A stretch of DNA of 64,000 nucleotides from Chara braunii (lineage: Eukaryota > Streptophyta > Charophyceae > Charales > Characeae), in NCBI GenBank assembly GCA_003427395.1, contig BFEA01000121.1, positions 1 to 64,000 of the forward strand, read 5' to 3'. Each line of letters opens with the position of its first letter. The stretch's first letter is position 1. The notes below the pieces were generated by a model. It was not told the origin of the DNA, did no database searches, and saw nothing but the letters and a program-made list of their open reading frames with translations. Of this stretch, positions 42,937-53,589 are shown piece after piece. The position numbers and the translations under genes were made by a program.

Positions 42937-44259
42937 AACATTGCTCGCTTTGATGTCCTGCGACCAGTATTTGTTCGATTGTATCTTTGCCAAGTCGGTC
43001 TGCTAACCGGGTCCCTGGGCGGGGTACGCTTGGTAAATAGAAGTGGTGCGGCAGGGCGCTACGGCGGGACGAAGCCCCGCCATCGTCCTTTCCGATAAGA
43101 GCGTTCTCCCACTTGGCGCGCGCTATGGTCACCGCGTCAATTACCGGAGCTTTTTAGCCAGCCCGAGTTGCCTGGGATCTTGACAATCGGGCGTGCCCAC
43201 CAATTAGCTCCTGGTATTGGGATACGTAAGGTAAATGAGTGAGCTCCGCGGTTATTTCCGACGAGCGGAAGCACTCAAAGGCTGCAGATGCCAAAGCTCG
43301 GAGGGAAGGAAGAGAGTGAGAGAAGAGAAAGAAGAGAGAGAGAGAGAGAAGAGAGAAAGAGGAGAGAGAGGGAGAAAGACAGAAAGAGAGGAAGAAAAGA
43401 GGCGAAGAAAGAGAAAGAACGAGGGAGAGAGGGAGGGCAGACGACGAAGCTGCGCTGTCCGCTGTTGTCAGCCTTCCTTGAGCTGCTGGTTCGGACGCAA
43501 CGGGTCACTTTCACGGGCCTCCTCCGGGGCCAGCCGGTCCGAGTCTGTTATGAAGAATCCTTTATGTCTTTTCTCGGGGCCAGCCTGGTCCGGCTTGGTT
43601 CAAGTTGATTACGAAAGATGCCTTCAATGTTCCTTTGGTACTGGCTTGGTTCGCGTCTGTTCTGAGAAATGCGTTCGCTTCTCCACGGGACTCATCCACT
43701 CGAGTCGGGCGGCTGAAAAACGCGTTTGATGTCTCACGAGCCTTGCTTGGGTGAGTTTGTTTTGAAAACTGTCTTTGAAGGCCCACCAGCTTCCTTCAGG
43801 GATTGCATATTCGAGTTGGTTCGCTAAAGAGTGTCGTAGGTGTTCAACGGCCCCCCTTTCGGGGCGGACCAGGTCTAGTCTGTTCGCAAAAAGGGGGAAA
43901 ACAATAACAGAGATATCGGTAAGACCACATGTCTAGTCTGTTCGCGAAAAGGGGGAAAAACAATAACAGAGATATCGGTAGGACCACAGGTCTAGTTTGT
44001 TCGCAAAAAGGGGCAAAAACAATAATAGAGATATCGGTAAGACCACAGGTCTAGTCAGTTCGCCAAAAGGCGGAAAAACAATAACCGAGACATTAGTAAG
44101 ACCTCCCTCGGCGCAACGGTCTTTCGAGTTTCGAGGTGGGTAGGGGGTATCGGTCCGGCGTAGCCGAAGCTTTTTCGAGGAACTAATGAGGGGCCTCTAA
44201 TTCGGAGAGTGCCTTCTCTGAGCGGCCAGGGCGGTAGGTGCCTCGCTGGGCGACAACGT

Positions 44260-44533
44260 TTTATCAGACTTTTGGGCACCACTCAATTCTCTCTTGCATT
44301 CCGCTGTACACCTTGAATCTGATTTGGTGTGTCTTCACGGAGCTGAATCCGGCTAGGCTTGAGAGGACCTCGTACGTAGTCAGTCCAGACTGTGTGGCTG
44401 GATCAGATCTCTCTGATGTTTATTTCTTTTTGTTTTGATTGCTCTCCAGTCCAAATGAATTGCCGCTCCGGCTAGGAGTTCTACCTTCTCTTCTGATTGT
44501 TTTCAAAGTTGTTTCTTTGACTTGGTTCGTTAA
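44260..44533 (+). other. Element D leader, right part
   Basis: Non-coding, resumes after the element E insertion and leads to the gag start at 44534. Confidence 0.75.
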
Positions 44534-46290
44534 ATGCCTGCGTCTACACGATCGCAAACAAGAGAGAGAGAGAGAAGAGAGAAGCTTCTGAGAGTTGCTC
44601 TTGAGGGAGTGAGGAGAGGTAAGAGGAGTGTTCATCCGAGAAGTGTGAGGAAGTACGGACCCCTCTTGAGAAACTTGCTAACAACCTCATCCTCCACTAT
44701 GGCATCTACAGCAGAATGGAAGCTGCAAATGGACGTTGCCCCCGAGGCAGAAAAAGCGCAGTACCGATTCTTCTACGAGAAAGCATTCAAGAGGGAAGAG
44801 GAGGAGAAGGAGAAGGAGACGGAGGAGAAGGTAAAGGTTCATGAAGCCACTTTTTGTACCTTGCCTGTCCTAACCGATGAGGAGGCGGAAGAGAAAACCG
44901 TTCCACTCCTCCAGGCTTTGGTGGACGTCCAGGCTGTTGAGGACCATACTGGCCAACTCGCCAAAGTGTTCGACGAACTCAAGACATTGCGAGAAGACAT
45001 CGTGACCAGCTGCAACAGTTCGCGAACGTGCAGCCAGCCCAAAGTACCCTTCCACCTGCTTACCCTGCTTCTAGTGCTGCGTGTCAGTCTGTTCTTGCCC
45101 CTCTAACAATGTCTTCTTCTTCTTCATCTTCTTCTTCTTTGAGTGTGGCCAACAGCCTATCTGGATCTGCAGCAGGTCCAGACCCCGGTGCTGCTGCAGC
45201 TCCAAATAGCAGTGCAGGGCATTCAAGAACTGTTGCAGTCCCGAGTTTGGACCCAGCAGCTGCTGGTCAAAGTTGCAGCTTTCCTCACATGGATAGAAAG
45301 GCGGCGCATATTCTGTCTAAGTATGACGGAAAGGACAACATCGAATCTTGGATCAGCTCCATGCGATCCTACTTCGATGTGCTGGGGACACTCCCAGTTA
45401 CTCAGTCGTCGGTCCTAGGGACCAATGTGGAACCCGCCGTGAGAGGATTCTTGGAAATCCAAGTTGTACAAGCAGGCTATAAAAGAATAGGCCTGAACAA
45501 ATGGTTGAAGGCTACGTCGGTAGCCACACTCGAAGAGCTCTTGATCAAACAGTACGCTAATCCACATGCTGCAGCCAACGCTAGACTCAAGCTTGACAAG
45601 CTCAAGCACAGCAAGTGGACCGGCACCATGCATAACCTGCAGCAGTATGTTAGTAAACTATTTGCTACTCCGGATCTGGAGATGACTGCGCAGTCTTGCT
45701 TGGATGTGATAAAAGGCACGGTCCCCTCTACTATAACACATCGCCTGGGGCTCGGACTCATCGCATATACAGATTGGCTTACCCTCATGCGGGACTTAGT
45801 CAAACTGGAGACACAAGACCTCCCGGGTGGATCGGGTGGCAAAACGACCACCGGCCGCAAACGGTTTCCGGGCAGCATTCGTTTTTCAGCGCACGATCTA
45901 CTTGAGGATGACGAGGAGACCTTCGCAGAGGATCCTTCTCTTGATGACGATCAAGAGCAAGGCTGCGAGGCACCTTGCTCTTCGTCAGCCCATGAGTCTG
46001 AGTGTGTGAATGATGATGAATCTATGAATGCCTTCAAAAAGACTGCCTTCAAAAGTAAGGGACCGAGGACCACAATGAAGAACAATACTAACACTATTCT
46101 TCTTCCCAAGGGAGCGAAGATTCCACCCAAACCGGAAGATCCTGCCCCAAAACCATGGGTAGATCTCCGGATCAGCGAAAGTGAGTGGAAACACAGGGTG
46201 AAGAAAGGGGTTTCCCTGCATTGCACCAAACCGGGACATTCAGTCCAACATTGCTTCAAATTGCAGCAGGGAAACCAGCAATGGGGGTAG
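44534..46290 (+). pseudogene. Element D gag (one frameshift)
   Basis: Starts MPASTRSQTRERERREKLLR at 44534. It has a charged helix region (RFFYEKAFKREEEEKEKETE), then shifts frame near 45030 into a Ser/Ala/Pro linker and the capsid: HILSKYDGKDNIESWISSMR, QVVQAGYKRIGLNKWLKATS and LEELLIKQYANPHAAANARL. An acidic stretch leads to the knuckle SLHCTKPGHSVQHC, in which the first Cys of C-x2-C-x4-H-x4-C is Ser. Length and order are normal for a chromovirus gag. Confidence 0.88.
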
Positions 46291-46499
46291 AGACATCATC
46301 AACACACTCTACAGATGAAGAGGCTGAACGTGTAAGTGCAGATCCTCCGCTGGATTCTGATCCCACTCATCAAACCCCTCTTGAGACCCCATCTGATGCT
46401 GATTCCAAGGCGGAGAAAATACACATTCTATACAGGGAGCCTTGGGTAGAGTCAGAAGAAATTGACTTCCATGCTCTCTTGACGCGCTGGGCTCTTTTG

Positions 46500-47020
46500 A
46501 AGCAAGAAGGCACGCAAGGGGGGAAGAAGTTGATCTTCTTCAAACTCTACATTAATGGCCGTTACATCCGTGCGTTGGCTGATTGTGGTGCAACCGCCAA
46601 CTACTTCTCACCGCATGACATTTGTAAGGCACGCTTGAGGATGAAGAAAGTGACTTTGTAGAATCCTTGCCTGACCCAAGTAGGCAACCAAGAGGTTGTC
46701 ACCTCTACGCATGCAGTCAAAGGTATGCGCACTACCTTTGATGCAGACCGCGCAATCACGCATGAACTGAACTTCTATGTCCTTGATCAGTGCCCCTTCA
46801 ACGCCGTTATTGGCTTGGGCTGGTTGCAAGCCCAATGTGAAAGAACCACGTGGAAGGACTCACAGTTCATGGTCAAAGATGCCATGGGAATCGAGCGTCC
46901 AGTCCTCTTGGATGAGCCGCGGGAGTCCCAAGTAACTTCTCTCAATGCAATGCAATTCTGCAAAAAGTGGCGCAGGCACAAAGTTGATCAGCAAATGCAT
47001 ATAGCCTTTGTTAGGCCTGC
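46500..47020 (+). pseudogene. Element D aspartic protease (one stop)
   Basis: KLYINGRYIRALADCGATAN is the active-site strand, with D-C-G. After TAG 46659-46661 the same frame continues NFYVLDQCPFNAVIGLGWLQ, the closing hydrophobic motif. CAG to TAG would explain the stop. The frame runs on through the Ser/Thr-rich linker into RT. Confidence 0.82.
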
Positions 47021-47159
47021 TCATGTGCCTTCTATTTTTGCTGTACATAATGATTCTACTTCGCATGTCGTTTCTACTTCTGAGGCAACTACTTCTACCT
47101 CTACTAAATCTACTTCTAGTCCAAATGACTCTACTTCCAATTCAGTTGTTTTGGCTGCA

Positions 47160-48321
47160 CCTATGCAATCCGGTACGCTTGCACATGAAAGTGATGATCC
47201 CCCTTCGGAAATTCCATCAGCAATCCGCAACCTTCTCAACCGATTTCCTGAAGTCTTGGCCGAGCCGCATGGAGTTCCCGTGCGTCCGGTCCGACACAAG
47301 ATCGAGTTGATAGAAGGTAGCACTCCTCCAAAAGGTTGTGTGTATCGAATGGGCTCAGGCGAATTGGAGGAGCTGCGAAGGCAAATCGATGATATGATTG
47401 GGAAGGGATGGATCAAGCCAAGCGAATCCAAATCCGGTGCACCGGTTCTGTTTGTCCCGAAGAAAGGAGGCAAACTACGGGTGTGTATCGATTACCGCGG
47501 ACTGAATAGTATCACAAGAAAGAATGCATATCCTTTGTCGCATATTGATGATTTGCTTGATGCTGCAGGAGGGTGCAAGGTCTTGAGCAAGATCGATCTC
47601 GAGTCTGGCTACCACCAGATTGAAGTCGGACCAGCACAAAACTGCATTCAAAACTCGCGATGGGCTGTAGGAGTTTACCGCCATGCCCTTCGGCCTCACG
47701 AATGCACCAGCCACCTTTCAAAGTTTCATGGACAAGGTATTCCACAATCAGATTAATCGGTTTGTTGTTGTTTATCTGGATGACATACTAATCTTCAGCA
47801 CGTCGATGGAGGAACATATGAGACACCTTGAGGAAGTGTTGCAGATCCTCAAGGATGCGCAACTTCATCTCAACTTGGAGAAATCTGAGTTTGGGAGGGA
47901 CAGCGTCATCTACCTTGGACATCGGTTGTCTTCTGCAGGCCAAGAGCCCGAGGCAACCAAAGTTGAGGTCATCCGCAATTGGCCTCAACCGGCCAATGTC
48001 CGTGAGTTGCATTCTTTTCTTGGTCTTGCGTCGTACTACCGTAAGTTTGTACCCAAATTCTCTATCATCGCCCGTACGCTGTCCAAATTGACAAGTAAGA
48101 ATGTGTCTTACATATGGGATGGGGAATGCACAACAACCTTCCAAGTGTTCAAGGAGGCTTTGGTGTGTCATCCGGTGCTCCGCATTGCAGATCCCAAACT
48201 TACATTCGTAGTAACTACGGATTCAAGCTTGTATGGGATTGGCGCAGTGCTGCAGCAAGATGACGGTGATGGCTTACGTCCACTTGAATATTACAGCAAG
48301 CGCATGCCAGTCACAAGGTAG
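47160..48321 (+). pseudogene. Element D reverse transcriptase (one frameshift)
   Basis: IRNLLNRFPEVLAEPHG, KGWIKPSESKSGAPVLFVPK, CIDYRGLNSITRKNAYPLSH and KIDLESGYHQIEV, then a shift near 47650-47690 to MPFGLTNAPATFQSFMDKVF, VVYLDDILIF, VIYLGHRLSS and LHSFLGLASYYRKFVPKFS. All catalytic aspartates are present. RNase H begins in the same frame (VVTTDSSLYGIGAVLQQ). Confidence 0.93.
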
Positions 48322-48545
48322 CTGCTTCCACTTACATGCGGGAGCTCTATGCCTTGAGAGAGGCACTAGATCATTGGAAACACTACCTCTTGGGTCGTCA
48401 TTTCAAAGTGTTATCAGATCATGAGACTTTGAAATGGATTCAGACATTGATTAATCCGTCAACCACATTGATGTATATGATTTTGAACTTAAGCACAAGA
48501 AAGGTTGTTACAATCGCGTTGCGGATGCTTTGTCTCGCCATCTTG
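48180..48545 (+). pseudogene. Element D RNase H (frameshifts)
   Basis: TTDSSLYGIGAVL keeps the first Asp. A shift near 48321 leads to MRELYALREALDHWKHYLLG and SDHETLKWIQTL. Another near 48475 leads to YDFELKHKKGCYNRVADALS, which is in the frame of the integrase. Confidence 0.85.
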
Positions 48546-50144
48546 AGTACATGACTTGCCTTGTGGGTTCCTATGATCTCCGTAAGAATTTGAAAGAGGA
48601 ACTCATTGAGCATACTGCCAAGGACCCGGAACTCAGTCCCATCCTTGAGCAGATTCGGGCTGACCCTAGCAGTCAGCCTGATTTCCACGAATGTAAGGGC
48701 TTACTTTTCCGACGTTACGAGAAGCACGACCGACTGTGTGTACCCAACCATGAGCTGATCCTTCCTCACTTCTTGGACTTGGCTCATGGTCGGAGTGGAC
48801 ACTTCGGTTTTGAGAAGACATACGGAAGTCTACTGCAAAAGTTTGTATGGCCTGGAATGAAAGGAATGGCACGAAAGTTTGTGGCTGAGTGTGAAGTCTG
48901 TCAACGCATCAAACTGTCTCGGCAGAAACCCTATGGGCTGCTACACCCTCTTCCTATTCCTGATGGACCGGGGGAGTCGCTTTCCATTGACTTCATGGAC
49001 ATGGGAAAGAAGAGTAAGAATGGATATTCGCAACTGATGGTGATCGTTGACCGCTTCTCAAAGTTTTTGAATCTGATCCCATTACCACCTCACGCCCCAA
49101 CTGATCTTGTGATCAAGGAATTCAACAAGCGGTATATTCTGCAATGTGGGCTCCCGAAAACTCTTGTGAGTGACCGGGACACCAGGTTCATAAGTGCAGA
49201 TTGGAAGGACTTCACCTCCCAGACCTATGACATGAAACTCAAGATGACTTCTGGCCGACATCCCGAAGCCAATGGACTGGCCGAGGAGATCAACCAGACT
49301 GTGATCCAGCTTCTCCGAGCTTTAATTGTGCCTGATCAGAACTCTTGGGATGAGGAATTGCCAATTGTGCAAGGATTGTACAACAATTCCATACACTCTT
49401 CCACCGGGATGACACCTAACCGGCTGCACCTTGGGTGAAGATTCGAATCCCCTGTCTTATCTGTTTCCTGAACAGCCACCTGGGCTGACACCTGGCCAGC
49501 CAGGTTACAGCGCTAAGTTTGATCGTTTGCTCAAAGTTGTTGTCGCAGCTATGGAGAGGCCACGCAGTGCTATGATTAAGCATGCAAACAAAAAGCGTCA
49601 GCCTGACCCTTTCACGATGGGAAGTTATGTCTGGGTCAAGATGTCTGAATTTTCTGAAGAGGAAGGCGTATCACGAAAGCTTCTTCCTCAGTATTACGGT
49701 CCGTGGAAGGTGTTGAACCGGGTAGGAAACGATTCCTTTGGTCCCTCTTACACAATCGATGTGCCCCCTCACCTACGTACGTACCCAGTCTTTCATGCGT
49801 CCACGCTGTTTCAGTATAAATCACCCGACACTTTCAAGTACCGAGAGTCAATGATTCCTCGCGCAATCCAAGGCTGTCACGGGGTTGATAGAATTGTTGA
49901 GCACAGTGGGAAGGGAAGAAACAGACAGTACAAAGTCCATTTTCTGTACCACCCGTTGAATGACTTCTATTGGATCGCTAAGAAAGACTTGCTGCAGAGT
50001 GCCCCGCGAGTAGTTAACACATATGAGCGACTGATTAGTTCTGAACAACAGCCTAAATTCACTGCTACCCTCACTCCTACGGAACATACCCAGTCTCTCT
50101 TTGCTATTTATGCTTATGATGCACTATGCAAGGACTCTGATTGA
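48530..50144 (+). pseudogene. Element D integrase with chromodomain (one frameshift)
   Basis: Zinc finger HGRSGHFGFEKTYGS ... CEVCQ; core LSIDFMDMG (Asp), VSDRDTRFIS (Asp) and HPEANGLAEEINQ (Glu), all intact. A shift at 49431-49438 separates the core from the C-terminal part: MGSYVWVKMSEFSEEEGVSR, LLPQYYGPWKVL and HLRTYPVFHASTLF. The chromodomain is VDRIVEHSGKGRNRQYKVHF ... WIAKKDLLQSAPRVV. Apart from the shift this is the best preserved integrase among the nested elements. Confidence 0.93.
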
Positions 50145-50170
50145 GTTACTCGCTCGAAGGGACCTCGCTC

Positions 50171-50185
50171 TTGAGGGGGGGGTAG
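50171..50185 (+). other. Element D polypurine tract
   Basis: TTGAGGGGGGGGTAG directly before the LTR start TGTAATG. The inverted relative F carries CTTGAGGGGGAGGCAG at the same place. Confidence 0.85.
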
Positions 50186-51554
50186 TGTAATGACCCGCCA
50201 TAACACAGACTGAGAACACTGCTGATTTCTGAAGTTCTGCTGATGGAATGGATGCCTTGCCAAGATTCCCGTATTCTGCTGTGTTTTCTAAGTCTGTATG
50301 TGTGCGTGCCTGTTGATTTGCGTGCCTGTCTGAGTGCTTGTCGGCATGAGTGTGTGTGTGACCCGCAACGGTACTTGCTTGTTTGGCAGGCCCGTAGGGC
50401 TGGTACTTAACCTGTGGCCGTGGCATTGAGGGTGGCAGCAGGGGAAAACACTCGAGTAGTGGAGGCAGGGCCCCCCCTGCACCTGGAGCAGCGGAAAAGC
50501 ACTCAAGTAGCAGGTAGGCCGGTACCACACCCAGTAGCAGTAGATGTGCCGGGTACTTGAGGCCGAGCAGAAGAAGACAAAGTTGGCATTTTTAGAGGCC
50601 CAGTAGCTGTAGGCTAGGTCTAGGCCGGTACCAGTCCATCCAGTCTGAGTCTAGAGCTTGTGCGGGCAATATCAGAGTCTGCAATGATGTTTCCCTCCGA
50701 AAAGGAGGAGGTACCGGTTGCTTGGGAGGCCGAGCGGCCTGGAAGTCACCGCCCAAGAGGCAAGCAGGCCGCTATATCAAGAGGCTGAGGCAAGAGCTCA
50801 GCCTCATTCTTCAATGTGCAAGTTTGGCGACACGCTGCTGGAGCGCTGGCTGGAGTGGCGCTGGGTACTATAGCGCTGTTGGGAGGAAGAAGTCGGGAGC
50901 TTCCACCTTGGTTATGGTGGAGCTCTACCGGTAGGAGGAGGAGGGAGAAGGGGACCAAGGAGGAGAGTGGCGAGGCTCACTGTACTGGCTATGGTAGACA
51001 CCAATCTCCTGGCTAGGCGCTGCATCAAGAAGGCCCCAGTGGGGATAGTGCCGCATCAAGGAAGCTCGGGACAAAGTCAGGCATGGTGGCTGAATGGGCA
51101 GCGACATAGCTGCATGGTGATGACCTTGAAGTGGGGCAGCGGGATAGCTGCTTTGGGTTGTTCTTTGGACAGGAGGCTGAAGCCTTAGTAGTCCGCCATA
51201 GCCTCGGCCTGTATGTAAAGAAAGAGGAAGGGTTGACATGGCTATGGTGGACCTCATGTTGTGCCTGCAGTAGAAGTGGGATTCGGACATTGGTTCTGGT
51301 TCAGTCATTCAACATTATTATTGTTATTTCTTGTTTGAATAAGAGGGGAGGAGATAAGGAGGAAGGGATTGGTTGGCGAAGAAGAAGAGCCTTGACATTG
51401 GTCTATGCTGGAGTATATCATCTTCTTCTTCTTTCTCACTTCGTCTTCTTCTTTCCCTCTCTTTCCTCTCAAGTTCAGTCAATTTCTTTTTGCAATTGGA
51501 TGGCATTGTACTTTCAGATGAATGTATACTTTGAAATTTGCCAGGATCGTAACA
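50186..51554 (+). repeat. Element D 3' LTR
   Basis: 1369 bp, TGTAATGACC...CGTAACA, followed by ATTA. It aligns with 20660-22016 with scattered changes. Confidence 0.93.
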
Positions 51555-51558
51555 ATTA

Positions 51559-51947
51559 GAAATGATTTTGAAAAGGAAATGTTGAAAAAGAAATGTCGAA
51601 AAAGAGTTTCATTAATTCTAAAATATTTTCGAATTACAAAATTTTGAAAAAGAATTAATTAAATTTGTTTTCAAAATTTGAAGAAGAAATGCTGAGAAAG
51701 AAATGATTAATCCTATGTATTTTTAAAAATTTTGAAAAAGAGAATACGTTTGAGAAAGAAATGTCGAGAAAGATAGTTGATCGAGTATTTTCGAATTTAC
51801 AAAAAAAAAAAAAAATGGTTCTAGAAATAAATAAAATGAATTTTGATGTAAATCGAGGGCGGAGCGATCCTATCTACTATTGATTGGGTAGGTAGGGCAC
51901 GGGTAGATTGATGATGATGATGGTGATGATGCTTATTCTATGGTAAG
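51559..51947 (-). other. Element A leader, right segment up to the gap
   Basis: AT-rich with recurring 'gaaaaagaaatg' and 'ttcgaatt(t)acaaaa' motifs, continuing the style of 20108-20659. Ends with a short GAT-rich stretch at the N gap. Confidence 0.7.
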
Positions 51948-52265
51948 NNNNNNNNNNNNNNNNNNNNNNNNNNNNNNNNNNNNNNNNNNNNNNNNNNNNN
52001 NNNNNNNNNNNNNNNNNNNNNNNNNNNNNNNNNNNNNNNNNNNNNNNNNNNNNNNNNNNNNNNNNNNNNNNNNNNNNNNNNNNNNNNNNNNNNNNNNNNN
52101 NNNNNNNNNNNNNNNNNNNNNNNNNNNNNNNNNNNNNNNNNNNNNNNNNNNNNNNNNNNNNNNNNNNNNNNNNNNNNNNNNNNNNNNNNNNNNNNNNNNN
52201 NNNNNNNNNNNNNNNNNNNNNNNNNNNNNNNNNNNNNNNNNNNNNNNNNNNNNNNNNNNNNNNNN
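51948..52265. other. Assembly gap (318 N)
   Basis: Unknown sequence within the leader of element A; the run length may be only an estimate. Confidence 0.99.
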
Positions 52266-52780
52266 CAGGGGGGGGTAAAAGAAGAAGAGGAGGAATGGGG
52301 AGAAGATCGCGCGGCGGGGGAAGAACGGCGCGGAGGGGGGGAGATCGAGAGTCGGGGAGGGGAGGTTGCGCGGGAGCAGGATTGGAGTCGCGACGACGAA
52401 GAAGAAGAGAACGAAGAGAAAGAAGAAGAAGAAGAAAAGAATAAAAAAAGAAAAAAAGAAAATTGTCGTCGATTACTTATCTGCGTGGAGGTAGCAACGG
52501 CAATGACGAGGATGGTACGGCGTGGCGACGAGGACGAGGGCCGAGACGAGGACGAGGGCCACGACGATGGCGACGTGGCACGACGACGACGATGATGACA
52601 TGGCACGACGACGACGATCACGACAATGACGTGGCACTACGACGACTATCACGACGATGACGTGGCACTACGACGACAATGACGATGATGACGTGGCACG
52701 ACGGCGACGATCACGACGATGATGCTGATGATGGCTAGGTGGTGATGACGAAGCAGGGTGGGTCGGGCGGGTTCGAACCG
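52266..52780 (-). repeat. Element A leader next to the primer site, with ACG/GAT-rich array
   Basis: 52380-52460 is GAA/GAAA-rich. From about 52560 to 52730 modules of 'gacgtggcac', 'acgacgacgatcacgac' and 'gatgatgac' recur at about 30-50-bp spacing. Frames through it are Asp/Arg/Ser runs and not genes. Confidence 0.7.
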
Positions 52781-52791
52781 CTCCGATACCA
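52781..52791 (-). other. Element A primer-binding site
   Basis: On the minus strand TGGTATCGGAG lies one base after the LTR end TCACA. Same class as in element B. Confidence 0.85.
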
Positions 52792-52792
52792 G

Positions 52793-53258
52793 TGTGACGA
52801 GCACGAGGCTGAGGGAGAGCCGAGGGAGGGAGAGAGAGGGAGAGAGTGAGAGCACACACACACACTCACTCGCTCGACATGACTGAGGGTCGGATGCAAA
52901 CAGTGGCAAGGGCACAAAGTCAAAGTCCTGGATTCCGAATGCCGAAACAAGTCACACTGAGTACGAGTACAGTAGCTGAAAACTGGTACGAGACTGGTCC
53001 CCATACTGTACGGGGATCCAGTATAAGTACCAGTGATATGTATGGTACCAGGGGCATTTCCGCAAAAGCCTCGGAGGGCAGAACTTGAAAATGCGGTATT
53101 TGAAAGTGGCGCCCGAATTGCAGCATGGCGCCAGTTGTCCAAAATCCGACGGTACCAAAGGAGGGGTTTGGAAAAAAAGGGTGCCAGGCCGAAAACGGGA
53201 TGCAGCAGAAACAGCAAAAAGATAGACCAGGGATCGAGCCCTGGCAAAGTCTGTAACA
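52793..53258 (-). repeat. Element A 5' LTR
   Basis: 466 bp. On the minus strand it runs from TGTTACAGAC (53258) to CGTCACA (52793). It pairs with 4371-4820. The AGGGA duplication starts at 53259. If active, its promoter would fire leftwards, away from the host gene. Confidence 0.92.
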
Positions 53259-53589
53259 AGGGATGCTTTGCTGGATGCTGTTTCAATCGGTCACATAACA
53301 TTCTCTTTTGAGTGGTTCCTTGCATTACGATTGGAAAGCAATGATCAATTCATCAACATCATCTTGTTGATTTGTGTTTCGATGTCTTCATTTTCCTTTT
53401 TGTTGTAGTGAGATGTATATTGAGCTGATCAGAACAGATACAGCTTTGATCCTAGCCAAATGGTTGTCAAAGGTGCCTCCCCTTTCCATTTGTTGCTACA
53501 TTTCTGGTCCTTGAAACGTTATTGTGCATGTAAGCTAGGGTTTGCCTGTTCTCATGGGTCTGAAATGGCTTTGTGCTACTCCTGTGCAG
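53259..53589 (+). other. Probable intron of the host RRM gene, right of the element A insertion
   Basis: Unique, AT-leaning sequence between the target duplication and the exon. It ends in a pyrimidine-poor but recognisable acceptor, ACTCCTGTGCAG, at 53589. No coding signal. Confidence 0.5.

Larger units (their letters stand above)
22922..44255 (+). mobile_element. Element E: giant Ty3/gypsy LTR retrotransposon with accessory gene cluster
   Basis: 21.3 kb, with LTRs of 3877 bp (22922-26798) and 4023 bp (40233-44255) reading TGTYRGGCGG...GGGCGACA. The 4-bp duplication ACGT flanks it (22918-22921, 44256-44259). The internal 13.4 kb begins with a primer-binding site of a different class from A, B and D. 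It then has a leader with an acidic-tailed ORF and a candidate intron, a cluster of at least nine small related ORFs, gag, PR, RT, RNase H and INT. No chromodomain. The size and the gene cluster upstream of gag are outside the usual 5-15 kb gypsy plan; Ogre-type elements also carry an ORF before gag, but not an array like this. Confidence 0.92.
40233..44255 (+). repeat. Element E 3' LTR (4.0 kb)
   Basis: Starts TGTTGGGCGG, ends GGGCGACA. It matches 22922-26798 but is 146 bp longer. It has an extra segment (42915-43170), more GA repeats at 42413-42461 and fewer 'ggggccagcc' units near 43520-43600. The TATA box is at 41741. Single Ns at 41464 and 41593 correspond exactly to those at 24155 and 24284. 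Confidence 0.92.
20660..51554 (+). mobile_element. Element D: chromovirus-type Ty3/gypsy LTR retrotransposon, split by E
   Basis: LTRs of about 1.36 kb at 20660-22016 and 50186-51554, both TGTAATGACC...CGTAACA, flanked by the 4-bp duplication ATTA (20656-20659, 51555-51558). The primer-binding site follows the left LTR and a polypurine tract precedes the right one. Element E (22922-44255 plus its duplication) sits in the leader, so the internal part is 22017-22921 joined to 44260-50185. Without E the element is about 9.6 kb. Order: gag, PR, RT, RNase H, INT-chromodomain. Catalytic residues are mostly intact, but frameshifts are present. Confidence 0.93.
4371..53258 (-). mobile_element. Element A: Ty3/gypsy LTR retrotransposon, host of nested insertions
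   Basis: Two LTRs of one family lie 48 kb apart in the same (minus) orientation: 4371-4820 (3' LTR) and 52793-53258 (5' LTR). Each reads TGTTAC...TCACA on the minus strand. The 5-bp duplication AGGGA occurs just outside both ends (4366-4370, 53259-53263), which ties them together as one insertion. A primer-binding site lies inside the right LTR and a polypurine tract inside the left one. Internal order on the minus strand is leader, gag, PR, RT, RNase H, INT. Elements B (11164-20103) and D (20660-51554, containing E) interrupt its leader. Removing these and the 188-bp artefact leaves about 8.9 kb. No chromodomain is seen after the integrase. Confidence 0.9.

Noticed and set aside
51938-52621. 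Open frame of 227 codons across the N gap.
   Set aside because: Half of it is N; the remainder is a Ser/Arg shadow of GA-rich DNA.
53542-53589. TTG at 53542 as the start of the RRM protein.
   Set aside because: No ATG context, and a splice acceptor lies at 53589 where family-like sequence begins, so an upstream exon is more likely.
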